Origin: Pseudognaphalium luteoalbum
Taxonomy: Eukaryota > Streptophyta > Magnoliopsida > Asterales > Asteraceae
Assembly: GCA_963422505.1 (NCBI GenBank)
Contig: OY730197.1
Coordinates: 15,193,579-15,257,578 of the forward strand
Length of the DNA: 64,000 nt
Reading direction: 5' to 3'
The notes beneath the pieces are model-generated. The model made no database searches and had not been told where the DNA came from. It saw only the letters and a program-made list of their open reading frames with translations. A program made the translations under genes and the position numbers. Positions 48,833 to 60,719 of the stretch are shown piece after piece (position 1 is the first letter of the stretch; each line of letters starts with the position of its first letter).

Positions 48833-49090
48833 GAGCATTCCTACTGACTAGAAGTCATTAAAAGCGTTTTTAACCATATCATACTTCTATAAAAAAGCTT
48901 TCCCCCATTATAAAAAGCTATATAAAGCTTCTATATTCAAAAACCACACACAATACATTCGAAAAAGTATTTTATTAAAAGTTTAAGAATTATCAAGCTT
49001 TGGAATAAAAAAATTTAATGAATAAAAGCCTTTCTAAAACTTTTTTCTATAAAAAAAAAACTTTAGAAGATGTCTTAATTGGAAATGCTC
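48833..49090. mobile_element. PIF/Harbinger-like MITE (TSD TTA)
   Basis: Starts GAGCATTCC and ends GGAAATGCTC, flanked by TTA (48830-48832 and 49091-49093). The inside contains AAAGCTT and AAAAGCTT words, as in the MITE at 5.3 kb. The gypsy element at 49095 is inserted at its right edge. Confidence 0.8.
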
Positions 49091-49094
49091 TTAG

Positions 49095-51080
49095 TAGCAT
49101 CCTCAATTCGGGCCTAGTAGTTTTATATATGATTTTCTGACTTTAAATTATTATTTAATACGTTGAAAAATAGTGTTGTTTGGTTTAGTTGAAATAATTA
49201 GAATGTGAGTAAAATATCTAATTGTGACAGGTAAATTATTAGTTGTTTTAAATTAATAAAGTTGTCGGTAAAATAAAATATTTGAACTCGCAAATGGTAT
49301 TCGGGTTCCAGACAATAAGTTTAGAAGAGGACAAAATTTGAATAAATAAACAGAGTCGGTTTATGTGAGCCGATCTTAGTATTATTTTGTTCTCAAGATT
49401 TCTTTCATCTTTTTCATTTCAAACAACTTGAAAAGCCAGAGAACACCCTAACCAAATCTTAAGCAAACTAAGTTCTGCGATTCTGATTCAATTTCATCAA
49501 TCTTGTTACCATATTAATCCTTTCATCTTCATCAAAGAAGTAAGTTTGATTCTTGAGTTTTATGAAATGGGTTTTTTGATATATTGAGTGATTGATTGAA
49601 ATTAAAGCTTGTTTGGTTGTTATTAGATGTTATATGATATTAGTTGAAGTATTAGAAACCATAGAAACTGAGTTTTTGGAGCTATGGTGAGTATTGATTC
49701 GGATTTTTGGTTCCAGCAGCGAAACTCACAGAACCCAGTTCGTCTTGCGAACTAAGTTCTTGTTGCGAAACGAGTTGACTCGTTGTGCGAACCGAGATGT
49801 GCGAACTGAGTAGTTTTGCGGTGCGAACTGAGTTTTGCGGTGCGAACTGAGTTTTGCGAGCCGAGATGGTTGTGCGAACTGAGTTTCTGCGAAGCGAACC
49901 GAGTTTCTGCGAACTGAACTGACTGTGCGAGTTGAGATCCTTGCGAGTTGAGATTTTAAGACTTTTTGTTTTGCAAATTTTGAAAATGCGTGTTTTCGGG
50001 GTCCCGGATAAGTGATAATTTCATTAACTTGGATTGGGTTGAAATTCGCATGGTCACTCGGAAACGGCCTAATGATCCCCGCTCTATTTTAAGAGCCTAG
50101 GCAGATTTTGGCCATTCGGGGTCATCTAAGGGTCGAAAATGGTATTTTTCTATTTTTAAATGTCATTTCGGGATTTTCTGATTTCAGTTCGGATTGAACT
50201 TTTATTTGCTTATACTTCAGGGATTACCTGATTGCGTAAATATATTAGAATGATGATTATGAGACAAGTTACTGACTTGTGTTGTTCTATTGTGTTTCAG
50301 ATAAACAGAAGACTCAGTGACATTAGACTACTGAGTGGACGACTGAGGTATTGGTGAGTGGACCTGTAACCCTCAGCATGATTTAGTTGTAACATTTGGT
50401 TACAATGATTAATTGTAGTTAGATGTATATATTGTTGAATATATTATTTGCCTCAGTTGTTGAATTGAGATGTTGTGATATTTTGTTGTTGGCATTATAT
50501 GTGGTTGCTCAGAGGTCAACGGGGTTGGTTGGGCTTGGATGTTATGATTGGACGACACAGGGTTTGGTACACGTGTTGGTGTTAAGGATCTGTGTGTCGT
50601 GTGAAAATAACATCTGGCTATCGGTGTCTTTGTATATGTTGATACAGATGGTTGACAAGAGTTCTTGAGGCTGTTGGGTACTCAAGGACCACCGATCCTC
50701 TTGTGCGTTCTGTGTTTATAATTAGTTGCTGTAATTGATTGTTGTAGCTAAGTTATACTGTTGGTTGCAGTTCTGTCTCACTTAGCTTTATGCTAACCCC
50801 ATCACTCTGCTTCCTGCAGGTTATATTTTGAAGGGTGGGCAGGAAGTTATGTTTGAAGGAATGTTTGACCGACGTTAAACTCTGATATATTTTAATAGTA
50901 ACGATGTTTAAATTATATAACACCTCGCTTTGGTTATATATTGTGATAATAGTTTTTTTGAACTGTTGTGTAATATGTTTTGGTGGAAAAAGTTATGTAC
51001 ATTTTGTATATTATATTCAGACCTACGCTTCCGAGTTAAAAATCATTATTATAATGGTTTGCAAAACGACGGGTGTTATA
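49095..51080 (+). repeat. 5' LTR of the gypsy element
   Basis: About 1986 bp, ending GGGTGTTATA. It aligns in part with the complement of the solo LTR at 53265-55355 (for example GTAAAATAAAAT near the start and GACTCAGTGACATTAGAC). A tandem repeat of GCGAACTGAG-type words lies at 49741-49955. The start is degenerate (TAGCATCC where TGTAACACCC is seen in relatives). Confidence 0.85.
49741..49955 (+). repeat. Tandem repeat of TGCGAACTGAGTT units inside the LTR
   Basis: About ten imperfect copies of a 13-20 bp unit built on GCGAACTGAG / GCGAACCGAG. The related LTR at 61-63 kb has the complement of the same words at about 62417-62660. Confidence 0.85.
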
Positions 51081-51083
51081 AGT

Positions 51084-51095
51084 TGGTATCACAGC
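51084..51095 (+). other. Primer binding site of the gypsy element
   Basis: TGGTATCACAGC, three bases after the 5' LTR, one mismatch from the tRNA-iMet-type site TGGTATCAGAGC. Confidence 0.7.
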
Positions 51096-51255
51096 ATAGG
51101 TTTGGGTGAATTGAACATCAGTAAGTGTTCAATCACAAATCTATTGTTGTGTTAGTCAAACATTCCTGGGTATGGGATTTAGCATAGTATGTGAATCAGT
51201 TAGTAGGTAGGTACTAACGATTAACGAGTTTTGAGCTGTTGTTGTGAATACAGAT

Positions 51256-52439
51256 ATGACAGATAATGATCAACCGACCACTATCCCTAGCAATGTCTCC
51301 ACGATTGATATTCCTCCTTTTGATACTCATAATGATAGACTTAGACACACTGGTACTTTTTTTCTGCTGGTGAAGAAACAAGCAGAAATGATTATACGCT
51401 GCAATTAGAGGATGAATTATTAACACTTAGAGAGTATAAAAGACAAATGGAAGCTAAATTTTCTCGACAATATTCTCAGCAACAACAAACTGTATTTGGT
51501 ATTGTTCCACTATCTTTGGTATCTACAATTCCGATTTCTACATCAATACCATTTTCTGCTTCTAGGCCTTTTGACTATCGGATTCCAGTATTTCTACCGC
51601 CTCAACAAAATAAGGTGTGTTCATTTAAGAATTTCATAGATAGTAAACCGTCTAAATATCATGGTAGTTTGAATCCTTCTGTGACTTTGGATTGGCTGAG
51701 AGACACTGAAAGAAAATTTGAGGTTTGTCGTTGTGAGGATGAAATGAAAGTTCCATATGCAGTACAACTCCTAAAAGGACAGGCTATGGTTTGGTAGGAT
51801 TCGATTACCGCAGCCTTTACACCTCAGCAAAAGGAATCTATTCGATGTTCAGATTTCTATAATGAGGTTTGTAAGCAATACTGTTCTGATTATAATATGT
51901 CTCGTATTAGACGAGAGTTTATGGAATTGCATTTGATGGATGAAATGTCTATTGATGAGCTGATTTCACAGTTTTCTGAGAAACTAAGATTTGTTCAACA
52001 GTGGGTTCCGGATGATAAAACCAGAATAGAACATTTTGTTGGGACTTTGCCACCAGAGTATCGTACTACAGTGAGATTAGCTGGTTTGCTTTCTCAGGCT
52101 TTTAGTCTAGCTCGTGCTGTTGATGGTGATTTTCGAGCTAGGGATAAACAGGATAAGGATAAAGAGTTGCAACAAATCAAAAGTGATTTATCTGAGAATA
52201 AAAGTGGAAAGAAATGGCAAAGCAAATCAGATGTGAAAAGTAGTAGGATTGATCGATCCACATGGTGTTTTAAATGTAAATCTAGACATATTGGATCATG
52301 TACCGTCCAGACTGCTAGATGTATAAATTGTGGACTGTTTGGACATGAAATCAAGGATTGTAATTATCCTAGTTTTGTTTGTTGGAATTTTCAAAAGGAA
52401 GGTCATCGTGCAGGTGAGTGTCGGGAAGTGATTGGATAG
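51256..52439 (+). pseudogene. Gypsy gag protein, inactivated
   Basis: Starts MTDNDQPTTIPS at 51256; a frameshift near the T run at about 51358-51365 moves the frame to one that runs to 52439. A TAG at 51795-51797 falls right after QAMVW, where a second Trp is usual. The retrotransposon gag core spans FKNFIDSKPSKYHG to LPPEYRT. Three zinc-knuckle-like motifs follow: CFKCKSRHIGSC, the canonical CINCGLFGHEIKDC, and CWNFQKEGHRAGEC, in which the second Cys is lost. About 120 bp downstream a TVDKTVGANDVVSG-like stretch marks the start of the protease before the deletion. Confidence 0.88.
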
Positions 52440-52561
52440 GGATCGGGTTTGGTCGGAGGATCGTCATCATCTGGCCATAAGCGGAAGAATTCGCCATCAG
52501 TTGCTAGCAGGGATTTTTCAAATGACAGTTGATAAAACTGTCGGGGCAAATGACGTTGTTT

Positions 52562-52826
52562 CAGGTTATATTTTGAAGGGTGGGCAACAAGTTATGTGTG
52601 AAGGAATGTTTGACCGACGTTAAACTCTGATATATTTTAATAGTAACGATGTTTAAATTATATAACACCTCGCTTTGGTTATATATTGTGATAATAGTTT
52701 TTTTTGAACTGTTGTGTAATATGTTTTGGTGGAAAAAGTTATGTACATTTTGTATATTATATTCAAACATACGCTTCCGAGTTAAAAATCATTATTATAA
52801 TGGTTTGCAAAACGAGGGGTGTTATA
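52562..52826 (+). repeat. Truncated 3' LTR of the gypsy element
   Basis: The last 265 bp match 50817-51080 of the 5' LTR nearly base for base (a few substitutions and one extra T). The first 1.7 kb of this LTR are missing. Confidence 0.92.
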
Positions 52827-52937
52827 CTTAGCATATCATTTAATTGTATACACATATTCTTTTAAAGATGTAGATTGTATTATAGGATATGACATTCAAA
52901 TAACTTTAAAAGGGAAAAAAAATCATCTTAATTTTAA

Positions 52938-55462
52938 GAGTAAATTATACCGATTATCTCTGTGCTTTGCACGAAATTACACCAATAGTCCTTATCTTTT
53001 GAAAATTACATTGATCATCCCTTAATGATACCAAAACACACGGTGGTATTCCATCCCACTAACAACGGTTAAAAAATTTTGTTTAGGGTCTCACATGACT
53101 CACACATGGTGGGTACATAAATATTCGAGTCGAGGTTCAAAATACAGTAGTTGGGTTTGTTTTGGAAAGAAGAAAAGCGTAAAAAGACTTATGACACCCA
53201 TGTGCAAGTCATGTGAGACACTTAACGGAATTTTTTAACCGTCATCAGTGGGAAGGATTACCGTTGTAACACCCCATCTATTACAACATTATTTAAATGT
53301 ATTTTACATTGGAAGCGTAAGTCCAAACAAACATTAACAATTCATTTGGAGAATATTAAGAAATTAAACCATAATATTTCAAAAACTATAGTATATCGAA
53401 AATGGGTGTTATTTAATTCCAAATACAATTTGGATTTATTCCAAATCCAATATCAGAGTCTACGCCTGATCAAACATTCCATCCAATAAACAAGCTTCTT
53501 GTCAATCTCATTATATCAAAACCATAACCTGCAAGAAGTGGGGTGGTGGGGTTAGCATAACGCTAAGTGAGTGAATACATAACCAACAGCCCAACTTAGC
53601 ATAACAACTTTGTTTACAATAAATAATCGTAAACAAAAACATCAAATAGATCGATGGTTCTTGGGGAAACCTTCAGCCAAGAATACCAACAATAAACACA
53701 TAATATCAATGAGATAACATCTCAATACACAACATATCAATGAGGATCGGTGGCTCTGGAGATATCATGATACCCGGGGATTCTCCCAGAACACTTATCG
53801 TCAATCTGTATGGCCAATACAGAATAGACCGATAGTTTGGTACTAATCTCATACGACCTAATTTCCAATTAACGATGTATACAAGGAAATTCCTGTCGTC
53901 TTACAATAGTAACCAAACCCAACCAACATGTTGACCTCAATACTGATGCCCGAAGGTCAAATATCAAGTGATCACGTATTCACATATTCAATCAAGTCAA
54001 CATATCAGACTAACCAGTCTATCAACAGTATTATTACTATCAAACCAAATTAATCATGGCAAACCAAAAGCAGTAATAATACGATTACCCATTGTAACCA
54101 AACCTGTTACAACTAAATTACACTGAGGATTAAGATCCACTCATCGACACCTCAGTTGTTCACTCAGTAGTCTAATGTCACTGAGTCTTCTCGTAATCTG
54201 AGAATTCAAATCAAATATAAGTTAGTAACCAAGACCATTAACACTTAACTCATATCTTTTTTTCAATACTAGGAACTTAATACAATTGATCTCACAATTA
54301 CAAGTTCCTAATCACATATTATAACTCACAACACAACTATTATCATGTACTACTACTGTTCTATCAGTGTTATATCATATAGCAATACAATTAACATTAA
54401 CATTAACAATTAGGAATGGACGTTGGACTGGCCAAAGAAGCCACCGGCTGGGGTCTAGGACCCGCCGGCTTAAGGTCTCAAGCCACCGGCTTGGGTCTTT
54501 GACTCGCCGGTTTGCCAACACCACATAGAACCCGCCGGCTTGTTCTTCATTTCCTGCGATCTGCAGGTTTAAAACCCTGCTGTCCAAGCCGAACTAACCC
54601 CCAAAAATCCACAACTCAATCTAAAAATCAATGTTATACATAGTTTTACATCAAATAATATCCACAATCATCATATATCATCTATTCCAATTCATTTATC
54701 ATATTTACACTACTAATTCATCATACTTTCATCATATATCACAAGCACCTTAATCAATTTCTCAAACCCTAGCTTAATTAATGTTACTCATCATCATGAA
54801 CAAGCTCAAGTAACATCAATTCAACAATTTCAACCATTAAATTCGGGTTTTAACCCATTAATTAGCTATAACCTCAAAACCCCAAATTCTAGGTTTATAG
54901 AAATTAAGAATTGATGACTTACAATGAATTGGATGATTCAATCTCGTTATTGCAGCTTGAATTCATGTTTAACAACTTTAATTTGATGTTTAAGAGTGAT
55001 TTGGTGATTAAGGTTTCATAGCTTGAGTATGTATGTATGTTCTGTACATATGTATGTAAATGGTTGAAAAAGAAACCGACTCAACATATAAATGAATACT
55101 ATAAGTGATTAAATTTCATTCCCCGTACTTAACATTGTCTGGAACTTAAAAACCATTTGAGGGGAAATATTATTTTATTTTACCGTCAACTGAATTAAAT
55201 TAAAACAGTTAATAATTTATTAGTCACAATAAATTATTCGACTCTTTTACCCATTTATTTTCAATTAACAAGTGAACCTATTTTCTGATATATTAAATAA
55301 TGGTTCACAGTCAGAAAAATTAAAATACTACTAGACCCGAGGACTGGGTGTTACAACCGTCGTGCATTTTGTTATCATTCAGGGATGAAATCAGTGTAAT
55401 TTTCAAAAGATAAGAATTGTATAATTCATGCAAAGCACAGGGATAATCGGTATAATTTACTC
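52938..55462. mobile_element. Mutator-type MITE split by a solo LTR (TSD TAATTTTAA)
   Basis: Inverted ends GAGTAAATTATACCGATTATC-like (left) and its complement (right), with longer pairing including GTGCTTTGCA and ATCTTTTGAAAATTACA. A perfect 9-bp duplication TAATTTTAA flanks it (52929-52937 and 55463-55471), the size expected for Mutator-like elements. Without the LTR insertion it is about 429 bp and non-coding. Confidence 0.92.
53265..55355 (-). repeat. Solo LTR of a gypsy-type element (TSD ACCGT)
   Basis: 2091 bp, on the minus strand from TGTAACACCC to GGGGTGTTACA. A perfect 5-bp duplication ACCGT lies at 53260-53264 and 55356-55360. There is no internal region, so it formed by recombination between two LTRs. 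It contains CCGGCTTGGGTC-type short repeats at 54430-54545, at the place where the related LTR at 49.1 kb has GCGAACTGAG repeats. Small frames in it are chance. Confidence 0.93.
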
Positions 55463-55471
55463 TAATTTTAA

Positions 55472-56559
55472 TATAGTTACTTTTATATTGATTTACTTTA
55501 TTATATACTAGATTTTAGACCCGTGCATACACACGAGTTTTTGAAAAAATAAAATAATATTTTACAAAATTGAAGTATTTGATTGGTTAATAGCTATTTA
55601 TATTTCAACAAATTTTATCATCAAACTTTTTGTTTCATTCAAACCCGGGATTATACACGAGTTCTGTAAGTAAAAAAGGTATATAACTAAGGTAATGCAT
55701 CGTCCACATTCGAAAAACTATACATAGCAAGAAGAGAATGAAATGAAATGTAGCTCTCTTACTATCATTGATTTGTTATAATAGAAAGATAGAATAATAG
55801 TTCTGAAACACCGACTATTAATTATCACATGAAAAGCTAAACTGGATCATATTATTTCCGTCTCACCCATGATTAAACAAAGAAAGAAAGGCAAGAACTT
55901 GATGGTGCCTACGATGTCCTCAAGGGACAGCTCCATCTTTGCACGAAAAACGCTCCATAGGGAGCGATCTAACAAATGTATAAGTGAATCTTTCGTAATC
56001 CTTATATTTAATTTAACATATGATTCATAAAATAAATCTTTATATATTGTCAATAAAAGTTTAAATGAAATAACACAGTATGGTTATTTAATTATAAATT
56101 TTATCCAAAACGTTATATAAATTAGCATGTAGCCATGTACTGTATTATGAAATATATATATTTTAAAAAAATTAGAAAGAAAAATTATATTTAAAGGTAT
56201 CGGTTGGTCATGATTTCTGATTATCTCTTGAAGAATAAATCGGAGTGCTTGCGTTATTTTTAACTTCTAAAAAAATTTACTTACTTTTAGTAGAAAATAT
56301 GTTGGTCATTTAAGTGGTTAATTGGAAGTGATATGAAACAATGATCACTTTATCAATGTCAATATTTCTAGTTTTAAAACCCGTACATAGACGGATATAA
56401 AATAAAAATATATATTTAAGCATAATGAGATCTTATTTTATGTTTTTTTAAAAAATATTGAAAATATTTTTTGCCATTTAATTGGTTAATTGAAAGTCAT
56501 ATGAAATAATGATCACTTTATCAATGTCAATATTTATAGTTTTAAACCCTTACATAGAC

Positions 56560-56602
<43 letters not shown>
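55472..56602 (-). mobile_element. Degenerate Helitron-like remnants
   Basis: On the minus strand, sequence ending at 55508 reads a hairpin (CTCGTG...CACGGG) followed by TCTAAAAT and CTAG, then T: the form of a Helitron 3' end. A second, weaker one ends at 56368 (CCGT...ACGG hairpin, then CTAG). A direct repeat with AATGATCACTTTATCAATGT occurs at about 56340 and again at about 56509, each leading to a similar end. No 5' end or Rep/helicase gene is seen. Confidence 0.5.
56563..56602. repeat. (TA)n tract, left part
   Basis: About 40 bp of TA, directly before the foldback element; the tract resumes at 57709-57738 on the other side. Confidence 0.95.
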
Positions 56603-56605
<3 letters not shown>

Positions 56606-57700
56606 TAGGGAAGTGCAAAAAATGAGGGAAGGGGGAAGTAAATCACTACCATTAATCATATGAATTCTATGATAATTAGTGTGGGAGTGCAATCATGTGA
56701 TCACCTCTATAATAATTAAAACTCATTTACTTATTTACCCCCAAAACAAATTATTTCACAAACGACAAGTCAAAAATTATGAAAATTGCACCATAAAACT
56801 CAGCGTTTTCTCCTCTTCGATTTAAGATCCATCAATGCATATTTTTGATGAATTTTTTTCTTCTTCGTTTTTTGATGGGATAATAGTATGCATTGTGATG
56901 CATCTTAACATATAGTATGCATTGTGATGCATCTTAATATAAGTTTCTGCTGTACAAAGTTTCTGTTGCCTTTATAGTTTCTGTTGATTTCATCATTTCT
57001 GTTGTCTTCAGTATTAATAGTATGCACTGCGATGCATATTAACATTGTTTACAATGTAGTGATATATCTCGATACATGTTAACATGCGATTTGATGATTG
57101 ATAATAGTATATATTGTGATGCATCTTAATATAAGTTTAATTCGTATTGATGTATATTGATACATGTTAACATACAAGATGATTAATACTAATAGTATGC
57201 ACTACGATGCATGTTAACATTGATTTACAATGTAGTGGTGTATTTAACAACCACTAAAATCAGAACAAATCCCCATTATTTAGCTATATTTGACTCGGTG
57301 TAAATAAGTTTTTTTATTGATGTACGTTAACATTTGTCTTCACAAGTATTAATATTATGCATTTTGATGCATACTAATTTGTAAAACCTATCAAAAAATG
57401 AAAAAATAAAGTTGTCAAAAATATGCCTTGAGTGATCTTAAATCGAAGAGGATAAAACGCTAAATTTTACGATGCAATTTTCATAATTTTTTGACTTGTC
57501 GTTTGTTAAATAATTTGTTTTAGGGGTAAATGGGTTTTCTTTGTACACGTGGCATATTCTCATTGGTACTTTCATGCTGTCACAAAATTCCCATGAAATG
57601 CATACCACAATAATATGATGCACCTTAATTTGATTAGATGAAATGAATGGTTAGATTAACACTTCCCCCCTTCCTTCAAAAAATGCACTTCCCTCTAGAT
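56603..57700. mobile_element. Large foldback element, copy 4, inserted in a TA tract
   Basis: Outer ends AGGGAAGTGCA (left) and TGCACTTCCCT (right) are inverted. The arms contain the family blocks ACGACAAGTCAAAAATTATG, TTGCACCATAA and GCGTTTTCTCCTCTTCGAT and their complements. The core (about 56880-57370) is made of AGTATGCATTGTGATGCAT repeats. TA tracts lie on both sides, and the sequence interrupted by the insertion is recognisable in an uninterrupted neighbour copy at about 56316-56430. Confidence 0.8.
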
Positions 57701-57703
57701 CAT

Positions 57704-57740
<37 letters not shown>

Positions 57741-57854
57741 CATGATAAGATCTTATTTTATACTAGTAAGTTTTTCTTTTAAAATATGAAATTTTATAAC
57801 GTTCCTAAACATGTGAAGGAATTTGACATTAATAAGTTTTCTTTTATTAATATA

Positions 57855-59330
57855 CTAGTATAAGACCCGCAAAATTTGCGGGTTTACTTTATTATATGTC
57901 TTATATGGATGTTTTATATGGATTTAATATGTGTTTTGTTCTTGGTGTACGGTATATTGGTTTGTATTAGTTTAATTTTAAATGAAAAATGTATTAAGGA
58001 TTTGTATTGTGATAGATTTTGGATTAACAAGTCCAAATAAATAAATAAATTAATAGGGATAGTATTGCTTACGATGTCATTTTGTTATTTGTATTGATGT
58101 TTAATAATACTATATTATTTAAAATGGTACGGATATGCTTTTCCACATAAGCAAATTTATGGGTTCAGCAGATAATACTATTTTGTACTTAAAAAATAAA
58201 GATATTTGCAGTGCATTGGTGGTTTTTCGTCCATCCAAGTTAGTATCTGTAATTTAAATCAACAACCTATAATGCATTACTTTGACTTTTTAACTTTAAC
58301 GAAAGATGACAAAACATGACAACTCAAATGCAGGTTCTACTGACTCGAACGACGTTAACACAACCTTCGAATATCAAATGGTAAATTATTTTAGGTATAT
58401 AAATCGAGATATAGAGAAATTAGTGGCAAAAGAGTAAATTAGTTAATCAACTACTAATAATATTGTGCATTATACCATTTCTTTTTTTTTATTTGTATTG
58501 TTCTATAATAATAATATTATATACTATATTATGTACATAAAGTTTACATTAGTTAATTTAAAAGTTAAATTGTTATCCTTAAGATTTTAAATCTTGTAAT
58601 TCAGTATTGTTTGTTTTCATGTTTCAAATTTGCGTCGTATTCTCAATAACTAAATTGTTTTTGTTTCGTCAAAGTTAAATACATATTGATAATTGAAACC
58701 CGCGAATAAATATGAAAAATCAATGGGTAATATTAGTTGGTTACCCAACGGGTATTGGGTCGGGTATTATTACGAATGTTCTAAACCGGTATGTGTACAG
58801 ATACACTAAAAGCCGTCGAAAACCGACCCATTGACATCCATAATCAAGGCGGTAGTATGGGTACAAATACATTAAAATCCACAGGAACCCGACCTGTTGA
58901 CATCCATGATCTAAGAATTGTAAATTAAAAATTTGATAAAAGTATTTAAAATAGTATGTCATATAAGAATTTAAATCACTGGGCGATGAAATGAGTTATG
59001 AATTATTTGGAATTGAAAATACCTTATTGAGGTTCTTTTAGAAAAATAAAATAAAATAAATAAGATTGTAGGAAGAATTTGATTTATAGAGCATATAACA
59101 AATTATAAAATATTTGGAGGATTATCTACAATTAAAAGAAAAGCAGAGAATTTATATTGTAAATATTGAAGGGTATTTATTGTAAATATAGAAGGGTAAA
59201 TTAGTCTTTTAGCAACATAATAATGGGATTAATGATGTCATGAAATAAATTAAGGGTTAGATTTTAATTGTTGATCTCCATCTAATTGTTATTATTCTTT
59301 CAAGATTTTTCTTTTAATATATAAGGTAGA
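57855..59330 (-). mobile_element. Non-autonomous Helitron
   Basis: On the minus strand the 3' end is a perfect hairpin CCCGCAAATTTTGCGGG, then TCTTATA and CTAG, with host T next (57854). The 5' end is TCTACCTTATATATTAAAAG starting at 59330 with host-side A before it. Both fit the Helitron rules (5' TC, 3' hairpin plus CTRR, insertion between A and T). It has no Rep/helicase. Its 5' part is repeated twice more next door. Confidence 0.75.
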
Positions 59331-60031
59331 TTTCAAATTTGCGTCGTATTTTCAATAACTAATTTTTTTTTGTTTCGACTAAATTACATACATAAAGATA
59401 ATTGAAACCTGCGAATAAGTATGAAAAACCAATGGGTAATACTAGTTGATTACCCAACGGGTATTGGGCCGGGTATTATTACGAAAATTCTAAACCGGTA
59501 TGTGTACAGATACACTAAAAGCCGTCAAAACCGACCCATTGACATCCATGATCAAGGCGGTAGTATGGGTACAAATACATTAAAATCTGCGGGAATCCGA
59601 CCCGTTGACATCCATGATCTAAGAATTGTAAATTAGAAATTGATAAAAAGATTCGAAATAGTAGGTCGTATAAGAATTTAAATCACTGGGTGATGAAATG
59701 AGTTATGAATTATTTGGAATTGAAAATACCTTATTGAGGTTCTTTTAGAAAAATAAAATAAATATGATTGTATGAAGAGTTTGATTTATAGAGCATATAA
59801 CAAATTATAAAATATTTGAAGGATTATCTACAATTAAAAAAACCCAGAGGATTTATATTGTAAATATTGAAGAGTATTTATTGTAAATATAGAAGGGTAA
59901 ATTAGTTTTTTAATAACATCATAATGGGATTAATGATGTCATGAAATAAATTAAGGGTTAGATTTTACGTGTTGATCTCCATCTAATGGTTATTATTATT
60001 TCCCGATTTTTCTTTTAATGTATAAGATAGA
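59331..60031 (-). repeat. Second tandem copy of the Helitron 5' part
   Basis: About 701 bp, highly similar to 58622-59330. It starts (minus strand) with TCTATCTTATACATTAAAAG and stops at the same internal point as the next copy (ACGCAAATTTGAAA), directly joined to the 5' TC of the next unit. It lacks a 3' end. The open frame at 59421-59636 is chance. Confidence 0.88.
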
Positions 60032-60719
60032 TTTCAAATTTGCGTCGTATTTTCAATAACTAAATTTTTTTTGTTTCGTCAAAGTTACATACATAAAGAT
60101 AATTGAAACCCGTGAATAAATATGAAAAATCAATAGGTAATATTAGTTGGTTACCCAACGGGTATTGGGCCGGGTATTATTACGAATATTCTAAACCGGT
60201 ATGTGTACAGATACACTAAAAGCCGTCAAAAACCGACCCGTTGACATCCATAATCAAGGCGGTAGTATGGGTACAAATACATTAAAATATGCAGGAACCC
60301 GACCTGTTGATATTCATGATCTAAGAATTGTAAATTAGAAATTGATAAAATGATTTAAAATAGTAAGTCGTATAAAAATTTAAATCACTGAGCAATGAAA
60401 TGAGTTATGAATTATTTGGAATTGAAAATACCTTATTGAGGTTTTTTTAGAAAAATAAAATAAAATAAATAAGATTGTACGAAGAGTTTGATTTATAGAG
60501 CATATAACAAATTATAAAATATTTGAAGGATTATCTACAATTAAAAGAAAAATATTGAAGGGTATTTATTGTAAATATAGAAGGGTAAATTAGTCTTTTA
60601 ATAACATAATAATGGGATTAATAATGTCATGAAATAAATTAAGGATTAGATTTTAGTTGTTGATCTACATCTAATGGTTACTATTCTTTCAAGATTTTTC
60701 TTTTAATATATAAGATAGA
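60032..60719 (-). repeat. Third tandem copy of the Helitron 5' part
   Basis: About 688 bp, the same unit again with a small internal deletion near 60548. Starts TCTATCTTATATATTAAAAG at 60719 on the minus strand and breaks at the same ACGCAAATTTGAAA point. Confidence 0.88.

Larger units (their letters stand above)
49095..52826 (+). mobile_element. Internally deleted gypsy LTR retrotransposon (TSD CTTAG)
   Basis: A 5' LTR (49095-51080), primer site, gag pseudogene and the last 265 bp of a 3' LTR, flanked by CTTAG at 49090-49094 and 52827-52831. Reverse transcriptase, RNase H, integrase and most of the 3' LTR are missing. The joint is between the protease start (DVVSG-type sequence just before 52562) and the 3' LTR at CAGG. 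It cannot move by itself. Confidence 0.88.
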
